Below are positions 1-6,718 of a stretch of DNA of 22,227 nt, piece after piece (the first letter of the stretch is position 1; every line of letters begins with the position of its first letter). The DNA comes from an uncultured Desulfobacterales bacterium (GTDB lineage: Bacteria; Desulfobacterota; Desulfobacteria; Desulfobacterales; G020354645). The DNA is taken from positions 1 through 22,227 of the forward strand of contig CAMYNZ010000026.1 of assembly GCA_947259865.1 (NCBI GenBank), written 5' to 3'. The translations under genes were made by a program, and so were the position numbers. Below the pieces are notes generated by a model. That model saw nothing but the letters and a program-made list of their open reading frames with translations. It had not been told where the DNA came from and did not search any database.

Positions 1-1
1 T

Positions 2-334
2 ATCAACCAAGCCCGTGAAACGGGCGCCTGCATCCTGGGGATGCCGGCGTTTGAAACTGTCAAGCAAGAAGATGGATCGGGGTTTATCGCCAAAACGCTT
101 GATCGGGCTATCCTATGGCTGGCTCAGACACCCCAGGTATTCGATTACAAAATCATCAGTCAGGCGCACCAAAGGGCCAGAAAGACCGGATTCAGGGCCT
201 CAGACGACGCGGTGTTGGTGGAGAGACTGGGATACAAAGTCAAAATTATACGGGGTGCCGCCAGCAATATTAAAATTACGACGCCAGAAGATTTGCGCAT
301 GGCTGAAGCGATTATCAGATCCCGAATTGCATAA
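2..334 (+). CDS. ispD: 2-C-methyl-D-erythritol 4-phosphate cytidylyltransferase, C-terminal part (5' truncated)
   Basis: IspD transfers CMP from CTP to methylerythritol phosphate in the cytoplasmic MEP route to isoprenoids. The frame is open from the window edge, so the N-terminal CTP-binding loop is missing and about 110 of the usual ~230 residues are present. Visible family landmarks are TLDRAILWLAQTPQVF (the Arg before the conserved TPQ), the acidic DDAVLVE segment, and the C-terminal NIKITTPEDLRMAE, which corresponds to the substrate-binding Lys region. It ends with TAA after RIA. The next gene begins 127 bases downstream with its own promoter, so ispD looks like the end of its transcription unit. 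The family call is firm; nothing can be said about its start. Confidence 0.93.
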   Translation: MNQARETGACILGMPAFETVKQEDGSGFIAKTLDRAILWLAQTPQVFDYKIISQAHQRARKTGFRASDDAVLVERLGYKVKIIRGAASNIKITTPEDLRMAEAIIRSRIA

Positions 335-359
335 TCGATCAAACAGATTATTATCCCGG

Positions 360-388
360 TTGACACCCGTATACATTGTAATTACAAT
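360..388 (+). promoter_or_regulatory. sigma70-type promoter with a palindromic operator over the -10
   Basis: TTGACA (360-365), a 17-base spacer and TACAAT (383-388) form a near-consensus promoter. Transcription would start near 395, about 67 bases before the TTG start of the flavoprotein gene. Positions 375-388 read ATTGTAATTACAAT, a perfect 14-base palindrome that contains the whole -10 box. A repressor bound there would block RNA polymerase. The promoter is seen directly; the operator role is inferred. Confidence 0.65.
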
Positions 389-461
389 ATTCAACTGGGA
401 TATGAACCTTTGACCTGTTTAACCCAAATTATTTGAAATATCACATCAGGGAGGCAGCAAC

Positions 462-2108
462 TTGGAACATTCGACGGAAATGGATCCCACCGCACAAGAG
501 GCGACAAACGAAAAATTTATGCGTCAGCTAAAGCAGACGTTTGATAAATTTACCTACGACATCCCTATTTACATGTTTACCCACAAGGGTAGGGACGATA
601 TTTTTGCCCAAACCAACCGGCAAATTGTAAGGGCTTTTCGTCAGCTATCGTCAAAAATCACGTTCAAAGAATATTACCTGGATCACGAACTGGCGCAAAA
701 ATATAACGTGGATAGATCACCGACACTGCTGATCGCCCCTGAGCGGGTTTCTATCCGGTGGCTGGGTGCACCCCTTGGCGAAGAGGGTCGGACCTTTCTG
801 GAAACGCTTATTCTCGTCGGACTGGGGCAAAGTAACCTGAGCGAGCAATCTTTAAAAGTTATCAATAAAATAGACACACCCACAAAGGTCAAACTCTTTG
901 TCAGCGCAACCTGCCCCTATTGCCCCCAGCAGGCGGTTAATGCCGTTAAGGCAGCTATCGAGAAGCCTGAACTGGTTTCTTTGGAATTGATTGACATCCA
1001 GTGTGAACCGGAACTGGCGGATCAATACTCGGCCCACAGTGTGCCCCAAACGTTTGCCAACGATGTACTCATCGCCCAGGGTGCACAGACCGAAGAAGTA
1101 TTCGCACTATCGCTTTTAAAGCTAGCGCCCCAAACCATTTTTATTCCGGAAAGTGATGCCGAACTGGTCGAAACCGATCTGGTTATTATCGGCGGCGGCC
1201 CTGCCGGTTTATCGGCGGGTATTTACGCGGTTCGCAGCGGTTTGAATACCGTCATTATTGAACGCGATGCCCTCGGCGGGCAGATCGCCACAACGCCGAT
1301 CGTTGAAAACTATCCGGGCTTTACCCAGGTGGGTGGCAAGACCCTGGTGGATATCATGGTCAGCCATGCCCTTCAGTATGTTAAGATTTTTCCGGGTGAA
1401 GAAGTCGTCGATATCGAGCCCGGAAACCCGATCAATGTCACGACCAGCCGCCGACGCTTTCAAACCAGGACCGTTTTGTTGGCTACCGGCGCAAGCCACC
1501 GGCATTTGGGAGTGCCGGGAGAATCCCGATTGGGAGGACGCGGGGTAAGTTATTGTAGTACCTGTGACGGACCGTTGTTTAAAGGGAAAAAAGTCGTGAT
1601 GATCGGCGGCGGTAACAGCGCAGTCACCGAAGCCCTGCACCTGCATCATATCGGTTGCGATGTTAGCCTGATTCACCGGCGAGAAAAACTGCGGGCCCAG
1701 GAGTTTTTAACCCAGCAGCTGGAAAAGACCCAGATACCGGTTTTGTGGAATACCGAGGTCAAGGAAATCAGGGGCCAGGAAAGAGTCGAAGAAATTTTGA
1801 TTCTCAACAACCAGACCCAGCAAACCTCAACTTTAAAGGTTGACGGGGTTTTTTTAGCTATCGGCTACCAGCCGGCCGTCGATTTAGCCACTAAAATCGG
1901 CATTGAACTGACGCCGGATGGTTATATAAAACAGGATTCACAACACAGAACCAATATACCCGGTATTTATTCCGCCGGAGATGTCGAAGGCGGCTACAAG
2001 CAGATCGTTACGGCATCCGGCCAGGGTGCCGGGGCCGCGATGACTATTTTTGAAGACATCATCAATCCGTATTGGCATCAGAAGCAAAACACGAGCACCG
2101 CGACTTAA
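462..2108 (+). CDS. AhpF-like flavoprotein: tandem thioredoxin folds fused to thioredoxin reductase
   Basis: This 548-residue protein has the architecture of AhpF (about 520 residues). Residues ~15-125 form a first thioredoxin-like fold with no cysteine. A second fold carries the dithiol C151-P-Y-C154 and the loop HSVPQTF. From about residue 235 comes a thioredoxin reductase module: FAD loop IGGGPAGLSAG (~242), redox pair C365-S-T-C368-D-G, NAD(P) loop IGGGNSAVTEA, HRREKLRAQE (an Arg-containing motif typical of NADPH users), and the FAD motif GIYSAGDVEGG. Electrons should pass NAD(P)H > FAD > C365/C368 > C151/C154 > a partner such as a peroxiredoxin or glutaredoxin-like protein. No ahpC lies nearby. 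TTG at 462 is chosen because AGGGAGG sits 7 bases upstream; ATG 480 is the alternative. Naming it AhpF proper would go beyond the sequence. Confidence 0.88.
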   Translation: MEHSTEMDPTAQEATNEKFMRQLKQTFDKFTYDIPIYMFTHKGRDDIFAQTNRQIVRAFRQLSSKITFKEYYLDHELAQKYNVDRSPTLLIAPERVSIRWLGAPLGEEGRTFLETLILVGLGQSNLSEQSLKVINKIDTPTKVKLFVSATCPYCPQQAVNAVKAAIEKPELVSLELIDIQCEPELADQYSAHSVPQTFANDVLIAQGAQTEEVFALSLLKLAPQTIFIPESDAELVETDLVIIGGGPAGLSAGIYAVRSGLNTVIIERDALGGQIATTPIVENYPGFTQVGGKTLVDIMVSHALQYVKIFPGEEVVDIEPGNPINVTTSRRRFQTRTVLLATGASHRHLGVPGESRLGGRGVSYCSTCDGPLFKGKKVVMIGGGNSAVTEALHLHHIGCDVSLIHRREKLRAQEFLTQQLEKTQIPVLWNTEVKEIRGQERVEEILILNNQTQQTSTLKVDGVFLAIGYQPAVDLATKIGIELTPDGYIKQDSQHRTNIPGIYSAGDVEGGYKQIVTASGQGAGAAMTIFEDIINPYWHQKQNTSTAT

Positions 2109-2492
2109 ACCGCACCCCACCCCAAAGAGATTTGAACGGGTTGCCGGCTAATTTTTTTTCAAGGGTCATTTCAGACACAGCCAAAAGGAATGCGGCCGCA
2201 CCCCGTTTCGTTTTGAACGTATCATTGCCCCCTGCGCATTGCGTTGATCCTTTCAAGCGCATTATCCCCGTCAAAAGCACTTGCGTGCCATAATCGTTTT
2301 ACGTGCAGCTGGATGCAAAACACCCGGTTTGCCGGTAAAAAATCAATAGAAACCTCCAAACCTATCTTCCCCGTGCATACGATCCTGCCCCCGGATTCCA
2401 ATGGATCCGGGCCCATTCACAGGTTTTTGTAAGCTAACATATTTTATTTCGACCATTTTACTGAGAATCCATTCTGGAGGGAGAAAAATCAG
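2109..2492. other. 384-base gene-free stretch with a strong hairpin
   Basis: Short open frames here on both strands resemble no family I know and lack ribosome binding sites. A T-run at 2153-2160 follows only a weak stem. Positions 2390-2411 form a strong hairpin: CCCGGAT, a bulged T and CC pair with GGATCCGGG around an AAT loop. It has no adjacent T-tract, so it is not a convincing terminator. GGAGGGAG at 2476-2483 is the ribosome binding site of the next gene. No clear promoter was found. Confidence 0.5.
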
Positions 2493-3404
2493 ATGAAAAA
2501 AATTTCAGTTTTCATAATTCTTTTGGGTGTGTCCATCATAACAACTGGATTTAATCTCGATAACACGCTAGTGCCCAAAGATCAGATTCTTTCGGGCGGG
2601 CCGCCGAAAGACGGTATTCCCGCTATCCTCAAGCCCAATTTTATCCGTCCCGATCAGGCTGAATTTCTCAAAGAAGACGATCAGGTGATCGGTGTTGAAA
2701 TAAACGGAACTGCCAAAGCATATCCTCTCAAAATTTTAAATTGGCATGAGGTCGTAAACGACAACCTCAACGGCAATCCGATCATGGTTACGTTCTGACC
2801 GCTGACCCAGACGGGAGTGGTCTACTCCCGAAAAGTTGACGCTAAGCTGTATACATTTGGCGTTTCAGGACGGCTTTATAAAAGTAATGTGCTGCTCTAT
2901 GATCACCAAACTGAAAGCCTGTGGTCGCAACTGATGGAAAAAGCCGTTAGCGGCGATCTGGCCGGACAGGTACTTAAGGTATTGCCGGCCAACCGGATGA
3001 AATGGGCCTCCTGGCGGAAACAACACCCGCAGACCCTGGTGCTTTCTACCGAAACCGGTTACTCCAGGAACTATTCGATAGACCCGTATGAAGGCTATTA
3101 TCGGATTGGAGCCCTGATGTTTCCGGTAGGCAATGTCCGCAGGGATTTCTCACCCAAAAAAAGGATTTTGGGCATCAAGATAAATTCTGATGCCAGGGCC
3201 TATCCGCTTGACGAGCTAAGTGCCCGGCCCGGCATTTATAATGACAGGCTGGGTGGATCGGCGATTCGGATTGAGGTGGGCGGCGACGGTCAGATTGTGG
3301 CAGTGATCGATCAGGACGGGCAGCCGATTGCACATATATTTGCTTTTTGGTTTGCCTGGCAGGCCTTTCACCCCAAAACCGGTATTTACACCAGGGCTGA
3401 TTGA
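2493..3404 (+). CDS. DUF3179-domain protein, probable selenoprotein (UGA 2796-2798 = Sec102)
   Basis: Two open stretches in one frame (2493-2798 and 2799-3404) are separated only by TGA, and together encode a 303-residue DUF3179 protein. The family has a conserved VTxCPLxxTG motif after an AYPLxxLNWHEVVND segment; here the text is IMVTF-TGA-PLTQTGVVYS, so TGA falls exactly on the conserved Cys. A perfect 7-bp hairpin follows 13 bases after the TGA (separate entry). Homology continues for 201 residues without a frameshift. There is a signal-like hydrophobic N-terminus (residues 4-20), suggesting export. An internal repeat is visible: VIGVEINGTAKAYPL (65-79) and ILGIKINSDARAYPL (225-239). The protein has no cysteine. 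Its function is unknown. A plain gene caller would split it into two genes. Start ATG 2493 follows GGAGGGAG. The alternative is a nonsense mutation. Confidence 0.82.
2796..2830 (+). promoter_or_regulatory. bacterial SECIS element with its UGA codon
   Basis: After TGA (2796-2798), CGGGAGT (2812-2818) pairs perfectly with ACTCCCG (2824-2830) around the 5-base loop GGTCT (2819-2823). The loop begins with GG and lies 20 bases beyond the UGA. Published bacterial SECIS models require a G at the start of the apical loop, a short stem and about 16-37 bases between UGA and loop; all three hold. The hairpin would recruit SelB with Sec-tRNA. That the hairpin lies inside the reading frame and also encodes TGVVYSR is normal for bacteria. 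Confidence 0.8.
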
Positions 3405-3413
3405 TCCCCATCC

Positions 3414-3440
3414 ATTCAAAACAATTCCGGCAGCCGCCGG
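3414..3440 (-). terminator. probable intrinsic terminator of the aminotransferase gene
   Basis: On the minus strand, directly after the aminotransferase stop codon, CCGGC-GGCT-GCCGG (3440-3427) forms a compact GC hairpin, followed by the T-rich AATTGTTTTGAAT. It lies in the 37-base gap between convergent genes. The stem is short (5 bp) and the T-run interrupted, so strength is uncertain. Confidence 0.45.
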
Positions 3441-3441
3441 T

Positions 3442-4584
3442 CTAGATCCGGCCCAATATCTCAGCCGCCCGATCCATGGTTTCGTCTTTTTTTGCGAAAC
3501 AAAATCGCAAGACGCTGTGATCATCTCCATCCCGGTAAAAAACCGAGGGGGGGATTGCGGCCACCCCTTTTTCGATTGTCAATCGTTTTGCGAATTCGAC
3601 ATCCGAATCATTTGAGATGGTTGAATAATCGAGTATCTGGAAGTAGGTTCCCCTGCACGGCAACGTTTTGAATCTCGAGCCTTTAATCAGAGATTGAAAT
3701 CGGTCCCGCTTTTCTTGATAAAAAGACGAAAGATTTGAATAAACATCCTGGTGTTGCATGAATTCAGCGTAAGCGTATTGAATCGGAGTATTGGAAGCAA
3801 AGGTCAGAAACTGATGGATCCGCTGGAATTCTTTGGTGAGCGGCGCCGGCGCCAGACAGTAACCTATCTTCCAACCGGTGGTGTGGTAGGTTTTACCGAA
3901 TGAACTGATTACAAAACTCCGCCGCCCGAGCTCGGGATAGCGTGAAAGGCTTTGATGGCTTAATCCGTCGAAAACAATATGTTCATAGACTTCATCGCTG
4001 ATAATAAACAAATTTGTATTTTCGACAATCTGAATTAGAGCAGCAATATCTTCAGCGGATAGGACCGTTCCGGTTGGATTGTGGGGGGTATTCACAATGA
4101 TAAGCTTGGTTTTCTCGGTTATCGTATCTTTTAATTCATCCCAGTCAATACTGTAATCTGGAAATTTCATTTTAAAATATAGCGGAACACCACCGCACAA
4201 TTGAATTACCGGTACGTATGCGTCAAAGGCCGGTTCAAACACGACGACCTCATCGCCCGGCTGGACGACGGCGGTAATGGCGGCAAACAAAGCTTCGGTT
4301 GCGCCGGATGTTATCGTAATTTCTGTCTCCGGATTATAATGTGCGCCGTACAGGGATGAAACCTTTTGCGCTATTTGTTGCCGGAGTTTCGGTACTCCCT
4401 GCATGGGTGCGTATTGATTGTGCCCTGAACGCATATATTTCTCAACCAGAGCGATTAGATCCGGGTGGACATCAAAATCAGGAAAGCCCTGGGAAAGATT
4501 GTATGCGCCGTGAGCATTGGCAAGTTTGGTCATTACCGAGAAAATGGTCACGCCGACATCCGGCAGTTTTGAGGAAATTTGCAT
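3442..4584 (-). CDS. ybdL: PLP-dependent aminotransferase, YbdL (methionine aminotransferase) type
   Basis: This is a 380-residue class I aminotransferase that follows the E. coli YbdL pattern along its length: SKLPDVGVTIFSVM at the start, NLSQGFPDFDVHP, NQYAPMQGVPKLR, ITSGATEALFAAI, NTPHNPTGTVL, SDEVYEHIVF, and the PLP-lysine motif SSFGKTYHTTGWKIGY with K231 as Schiff-base Lys. The conserved C-terminal Arg lies in SVLRFCFAKK. YbdL transaminates methionine and some aromatic amino acids; related enzymes act on kynurenine or on ketomethiobutyrate in methionine salvage. It stands alone with its own promoter and an AAGGATAATA ribosome site. The substrate cannot be fixed from sequence, but the family is clear. 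Confidence 0.88.
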   Translation of the reverse strand: MQISSKLPDVGVTIFSVMTKLANAHGAYNLSQGFPDFDVHPDLIALVEKYMRSGHNQYAPMQGVPKLRQQIAQKVSSLYGAHYNPETEITITSGATEALFAAITAVVQPGDEVVVFEPAFDAYVPVIQLCGGVPLYFKMKFPDYSIDWDELKDTITEKTKLIIVNTPHNPTGTVLSAEDIAALIQIVENTNLFIISDEVYEHIVFDGLSHQSLSRYPELGRRSFVISSFGKTYHTTGWKIGYCLAPAPLTKEFQRIHQFLTFASNTPIQYAYAEFMQHQDVYSNLSSFYQEKRDRFQSLIKGSRFKTLPCRGTYFQILDYSTISNDSDVEFAKRLTIEKGVAAIPPSVFYRDGDDHSVLRFCFAKKDETMDRAAEILGRI

Positions 4585-4633
4585 TATTATCCTTTCGCAA
4601 GGCCAGCAGATTATTCATATTCAAGATGCCAGG

Positions 4634-4662
4634 AAGATACGGTTTTGGACTTTAATTGTCAA
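4634..4662 (-). promoter_or_regulatory. sigma70-type promoter of the aminotransferase gene
   Basis: On the minus strand TTGACA (4662-4657), a 17-base spacer and TATCTT (4639-4634) precede the ATG at 4584 by about 50 bases. The -35 is perfect and the -10 matches 4 of 6. No palindrome overlaps it. Confidence 0.6.
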
Positions 4663-4859
4663 GTACACCAACCCGGCAGCATTGAGCCTTCACGTTTTTG
4701 TATTACTCGGGCATTGACGAGCTTTATCAAGTGTGTAATTTAATGTTTAGAACGCCGGCTTCAGCTCAGAGGCAGTATATAATTTTACACCCCTCAAAAG
4801 GCTGACTTTAGCACCCAACAACACCTGATTCGTTGTCAATACAGGAAATCTATATTCCA

Positions 4860-5963
4860 ATGCAGACCCAATTAAAACTGCTGTTATGGCCCTTGGCATC
4901 TTTTTTATTTCTGGTTTTTTTTATTTCCTCTTGTAAAATCAAGTTGCCGCCTGGATTTACAATTGATGTATACATCGAAAATATTCCCCATGCGAGATCC
5001 ATGACATTGAGTCCCCGCGGCACCCTTTTTATCGGTACCCGTAAAGCAGACAAAGTCTATGCGGTGGTGGATCGCAATGCTGACCAAAAAGGTGACGGTG
5101 TGTATACCATTGCCCGGGGGTTGTATATGCCAAACGGTGTTGCATTTAAAAACGGGGCATTGTACGTGGCAGAAGTGAACCGTATTTTACGGTTTGACAA
5201 TATAGAGTCCGACTTAAGCCAGCCGCCGGATCCTGTGGTACTCAACAACCGATTTCCAAGCGATGCCCATCACGGATGGAAATACATTGCATTCGGGCCG
5301 GACGACAGGTTGTATGTACCGGTGGGCGCTCCCTGTAATGTTTGTCAGAGCGAGGATGAACGTTACGCCTCGATTATGCGGATGCAAAGGGATGGCCGCA
5401 ATCTCGAAATTTTTGTGCGCGGTGTGCGAAACACGGTTGGTTTTGACTGGCACCCGCAAACCGGTGAGCTGTGGTTTACCAACAACGGACGCGACTGGAT
5501 GGGGGACGATCTACCGCCGGATACACTCCATCGGGCACCGGTCAGCGATCTGCATTTCGGATTCCCATACTGTCATGCCGGTCAGATTCCAGACCCTGAA
5601 TACGGTCAAAGCCGCAAATGTGAAGAGTTTGAACAGCCGGCCCTGCACCTCGGGCCCCATGTGGCACCGCTGGGCATGAAATTTTATACCGGCCAAATGT
5701 TTCCTGACAGATATAAAAATCAGATATTTATTGCCGAGCATGGATCATGGAATCGAAGTATACCCATCGGATATCGAATCATGCTTGTAACTCTGGATGT
5801 CAGTCGCCCGGTTAGTTATGAGGTGTTTGCCGAGGGTTGGTTGCAGGGAAGTAAAGCCTGGGGACGTCCGGTGGATATTCTGGTCATGCCCGACGGTGCC
5901 CTATTGGTGTCCGATGATCGAGCCGGTGCCATCTACCGGATAAGCTACACCAAGGGAAAATAA
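4860..5963 (+). CDS. sorbosone dehydrogenase-like PQQ beta-propeller lipoprotein
   Basis: This is a 367-residue exported protein of the glucose/sorbosone dehydrogenase family (beta-propellers, usually PQQ-dependent, oxidising sugars or aldoses in the periplasm). Residues 1-22 are hydrophobic and end in the lipobox ISSC-K, so it should be lipid-anchored. Family motifs seen are LPPGFTIDVY, ARSMTLSPRGTLFIGTR, PNGVAFKNGALYVAE, HHGWKYIAFGPDDRLYVPVG, FVRGVRNTVGFDWHPQTGEL, LGPHVAPLGMKFY and IAEHGSWNRSIPIGY. The true substrate is unknown, and many family members are uncharacterised. ATG 4860 is preferred to the in-frame TTG at 4833 because it begins the signal peptide and has AGGAAA upstream. TATAAT at 4778-4783 may be the -10, though no good -35 is seen. 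The stop codon touches the next gene's ATG. Confidence 0.82.
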   Translation: MQTQLKLLLWPLASFLFLVFFISSCKIKLPPGFTIDVYIENIPHARSMTLSPRGTLFIGTRKADKVYAVVDRNADQKGDGVYTIARGLYMPNGVAFKNGALYVAEVNRILRFDNIESDLSQPPDPVVLNNRFPSDAHHGWKYIAFGPDDRLYVPVGAPCNVCQSEDERYASIMRMQRDGRNLEIFVRGVRNTVGFDWHPQTGELWFTNNGRDWMGDDLPPDTLHRAPVSDLHFGFPYCHAGQIPDPEYGQSRKCEEFEQPALHLGPHVAPLGMKFYTGQMFPDRYKNQIFIAEHGSWNRSIPIGYRIMLVTLDVSRPVSYEVFAEGWLQGSKAWGRPVDILVMPDGALLVSDDRAGAIYRISYTKGK

Positions 5964-6410
5964 ATGCCGCACCCCAATACAAAATCCCAGAACCGCTATC
6001 CCGATCATCCCCGTGTGGCTGTCGGCGCGTTTGTATTTAAAGACGATAAGATATTGCTCGTCCGGCGGGCCAAAGCCCCCTCAGAAGATTTGTGGGCCAT
6101 ACCGGGTGGCAAGGTCAAAGTGGGCGAGTCCCTTAAAAAAGCTGCAGAGCGAGAGATTAAAGAAGAAACGGGTATTACGATCCGGGCCCGGGACCCGATT
6201 TTCACTTTTGACCACATTGAGACAGATGGTAATAATCGCATTCGCTTCCATTATGTGATCGTTGACCTGAGTGCCGATTATGTAAGCGGGCAGCCCCGAC
6301 CGGGAGATGATGCTCGCGAGGCCCGCTGGATTTCCTCGGCCCAGCTGAAAAGCCTGAATGTCAGTAAAAAGACGCTGGACGTACTGGCGCAACTTTTTAA
6401 TTTTGGTTAA
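5964..6410 (+). CDS. NUDIX hydrolase
   Basis: This is a 148-residue cytoplasmic NUDIX protein. The full Nudix box GX5EX7REUXEEXGU is present at residues 49-71 (G49, E55, R63, E64, E67, E68, G70, I71), which binds the metal and cleaves nucleoside diphosphates linked to another moiety. The ADP-ribose/NADH pyrophosphatase and 8-oxo-dGTP groups share this fold; neither can be chosen from sequence. Its ATG follows the stop of the sorbosone dehydrogenase-like gene without a gap (TAAATG), with AAGGGA just inside the upstream gene, so the two are very likely translationally coupled. A related pathway is possible but not shown. Confidence 0.87.
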   Translation: MPHPNTKSQNRYPDHPRVAVGAFVFKDDKILLVRRAKAPSEDLWAIPGGKVKVGESLKKAAEREIKEETGITIRARDPIFTFDHIETDGNNRIRFHYVIVDLSADYVSGQPRPGDDAREARWISSAQLKSLNVSKKTLDVLAQLFNFG

Positions 6411-6420
6411 TAATAAACGA

Positions 6421-6477
6421 GAAGTGGTTTCAGAGCCCTAAGATTAGGCTCAAGGGCCCCGCCAGAATTCGGCGGGA
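6421..6477 (+). repeat. 3'-end repeat, copy C (after the NUDIX gene)
   Basis: Beginning ~10 bases after the NUDIX stop, the sequence ACGAGAAGTGGTTT is shared exactly with copy B, followed by a CAGAGCCC-TAAG-GGCCC-like core and a hairpin CCCGCC-agaattc-GGCGGG (6458-6476). Relative to its upstream gene it has the same orientation as copies A and B. The hairpin followed by ATTT could serve as a weak terminator. Confidence 0.55.
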
Positions 6478-6480
6478 TTT
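6458..6480 (+). terminator. possible terminator of the dehydrogenase-NUDIX operon
   Basis: A 6-bp GC stem CCCGCC/GGCGGG with loop AGAATTC is followed by ATTTC. The stem is good but the T-tract is short, so read-through or simple mRNA end protection are alternatives. It forms part of the 3'-end repeat. Confidence 0.35.
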
Positions 6481-6608
6481 CACATCTTGATTTTATAAAT
6501 TAAGGCGTTCAACAAAGGCACACCTTAATCAATACAATCAGATGTGTTATCCCGCCTACGCGGGGGCGCAATATTCGGTTAGCCGGTTAGCCCCGCTATC
6601 AGCGGGAG
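6478..6608. other. gene-free stretch with two small GC hairpins
   Basis: The whole gap 6411-6718 holds no gene. Between the repeat copies lie CCCGC-ctac-GCGGG (6551-6564) and CCCGCT-atc-AGCGGG (6592-6606). A sister of the second hairpin (CCCGCT-tat-AGCGGG) lies near 7536-7550 beside repeat copy B, so the composite is duplicated. Confidence 0.5.
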
Positions 6609-6718
6609 CAACGGGCTCAACGGACAACCCATTTTTAGTGAGAATTTGAAGAGGTTTGAAATTCGCCAAAGATCTCTGGCGGACTAATTGGGCCTTAGAT
6701 GAGGCTTTGAAACCACTG
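6609..6718 (-). repeat. 3'-end repeat, copy A (after the TPR gene)
   Basis: On the minus strand this begins at the base after the TPR gene's TAG: CAGTGGTTTCAAAGCC, then TCTAAGGCCCAA, then a hairpin GTCCGCCAGAG-ATCTTTGGCGAA (6664-6683), and ends near GTTGAGCCCGTTG. Copy B (7601-7720) matches it over most of its length with scattered substitutions. The relation was found by eye and has not been aligned by computer. Confidence 0.6.

Noticed and set aside
331..351. Hairpin ATAATC/GATTAT after ispD as a terminator
   Set aside because: Stem is AT-rich and only 6 bp, with no T-tract; followed by CCCGG.
1551..1571. Possible selenocysteine in the thioredoxin reductase active site
   Set aside because: The redox motif is C-S-T-C with ordinary TGT codons and no in-frame TGA.
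1209..1676. 155-codon minus-strand frame within the flavoprotein gene
   Set aside because: Shadow of the conserved thioredoxin reductase coding sequence.
2222..2416. 64-codon minus-strand frame between the reductase and DUF3179 genes
   Set aside because: No ribosome site, no recognisable domain, and it overlaps an equally long frame on the other strand and the 2390-2411 hairpin.
2493..2798. Reading the DUF3179 frame as two separate genes or a simple pseudogene
   Set aside because: Both parts share one frame, the break falls on the conserved Cys, a SECIS-like hairpin follows at the right spacing, and the downstream GTG at 2817 lies within the hairpin with no ribosome site.
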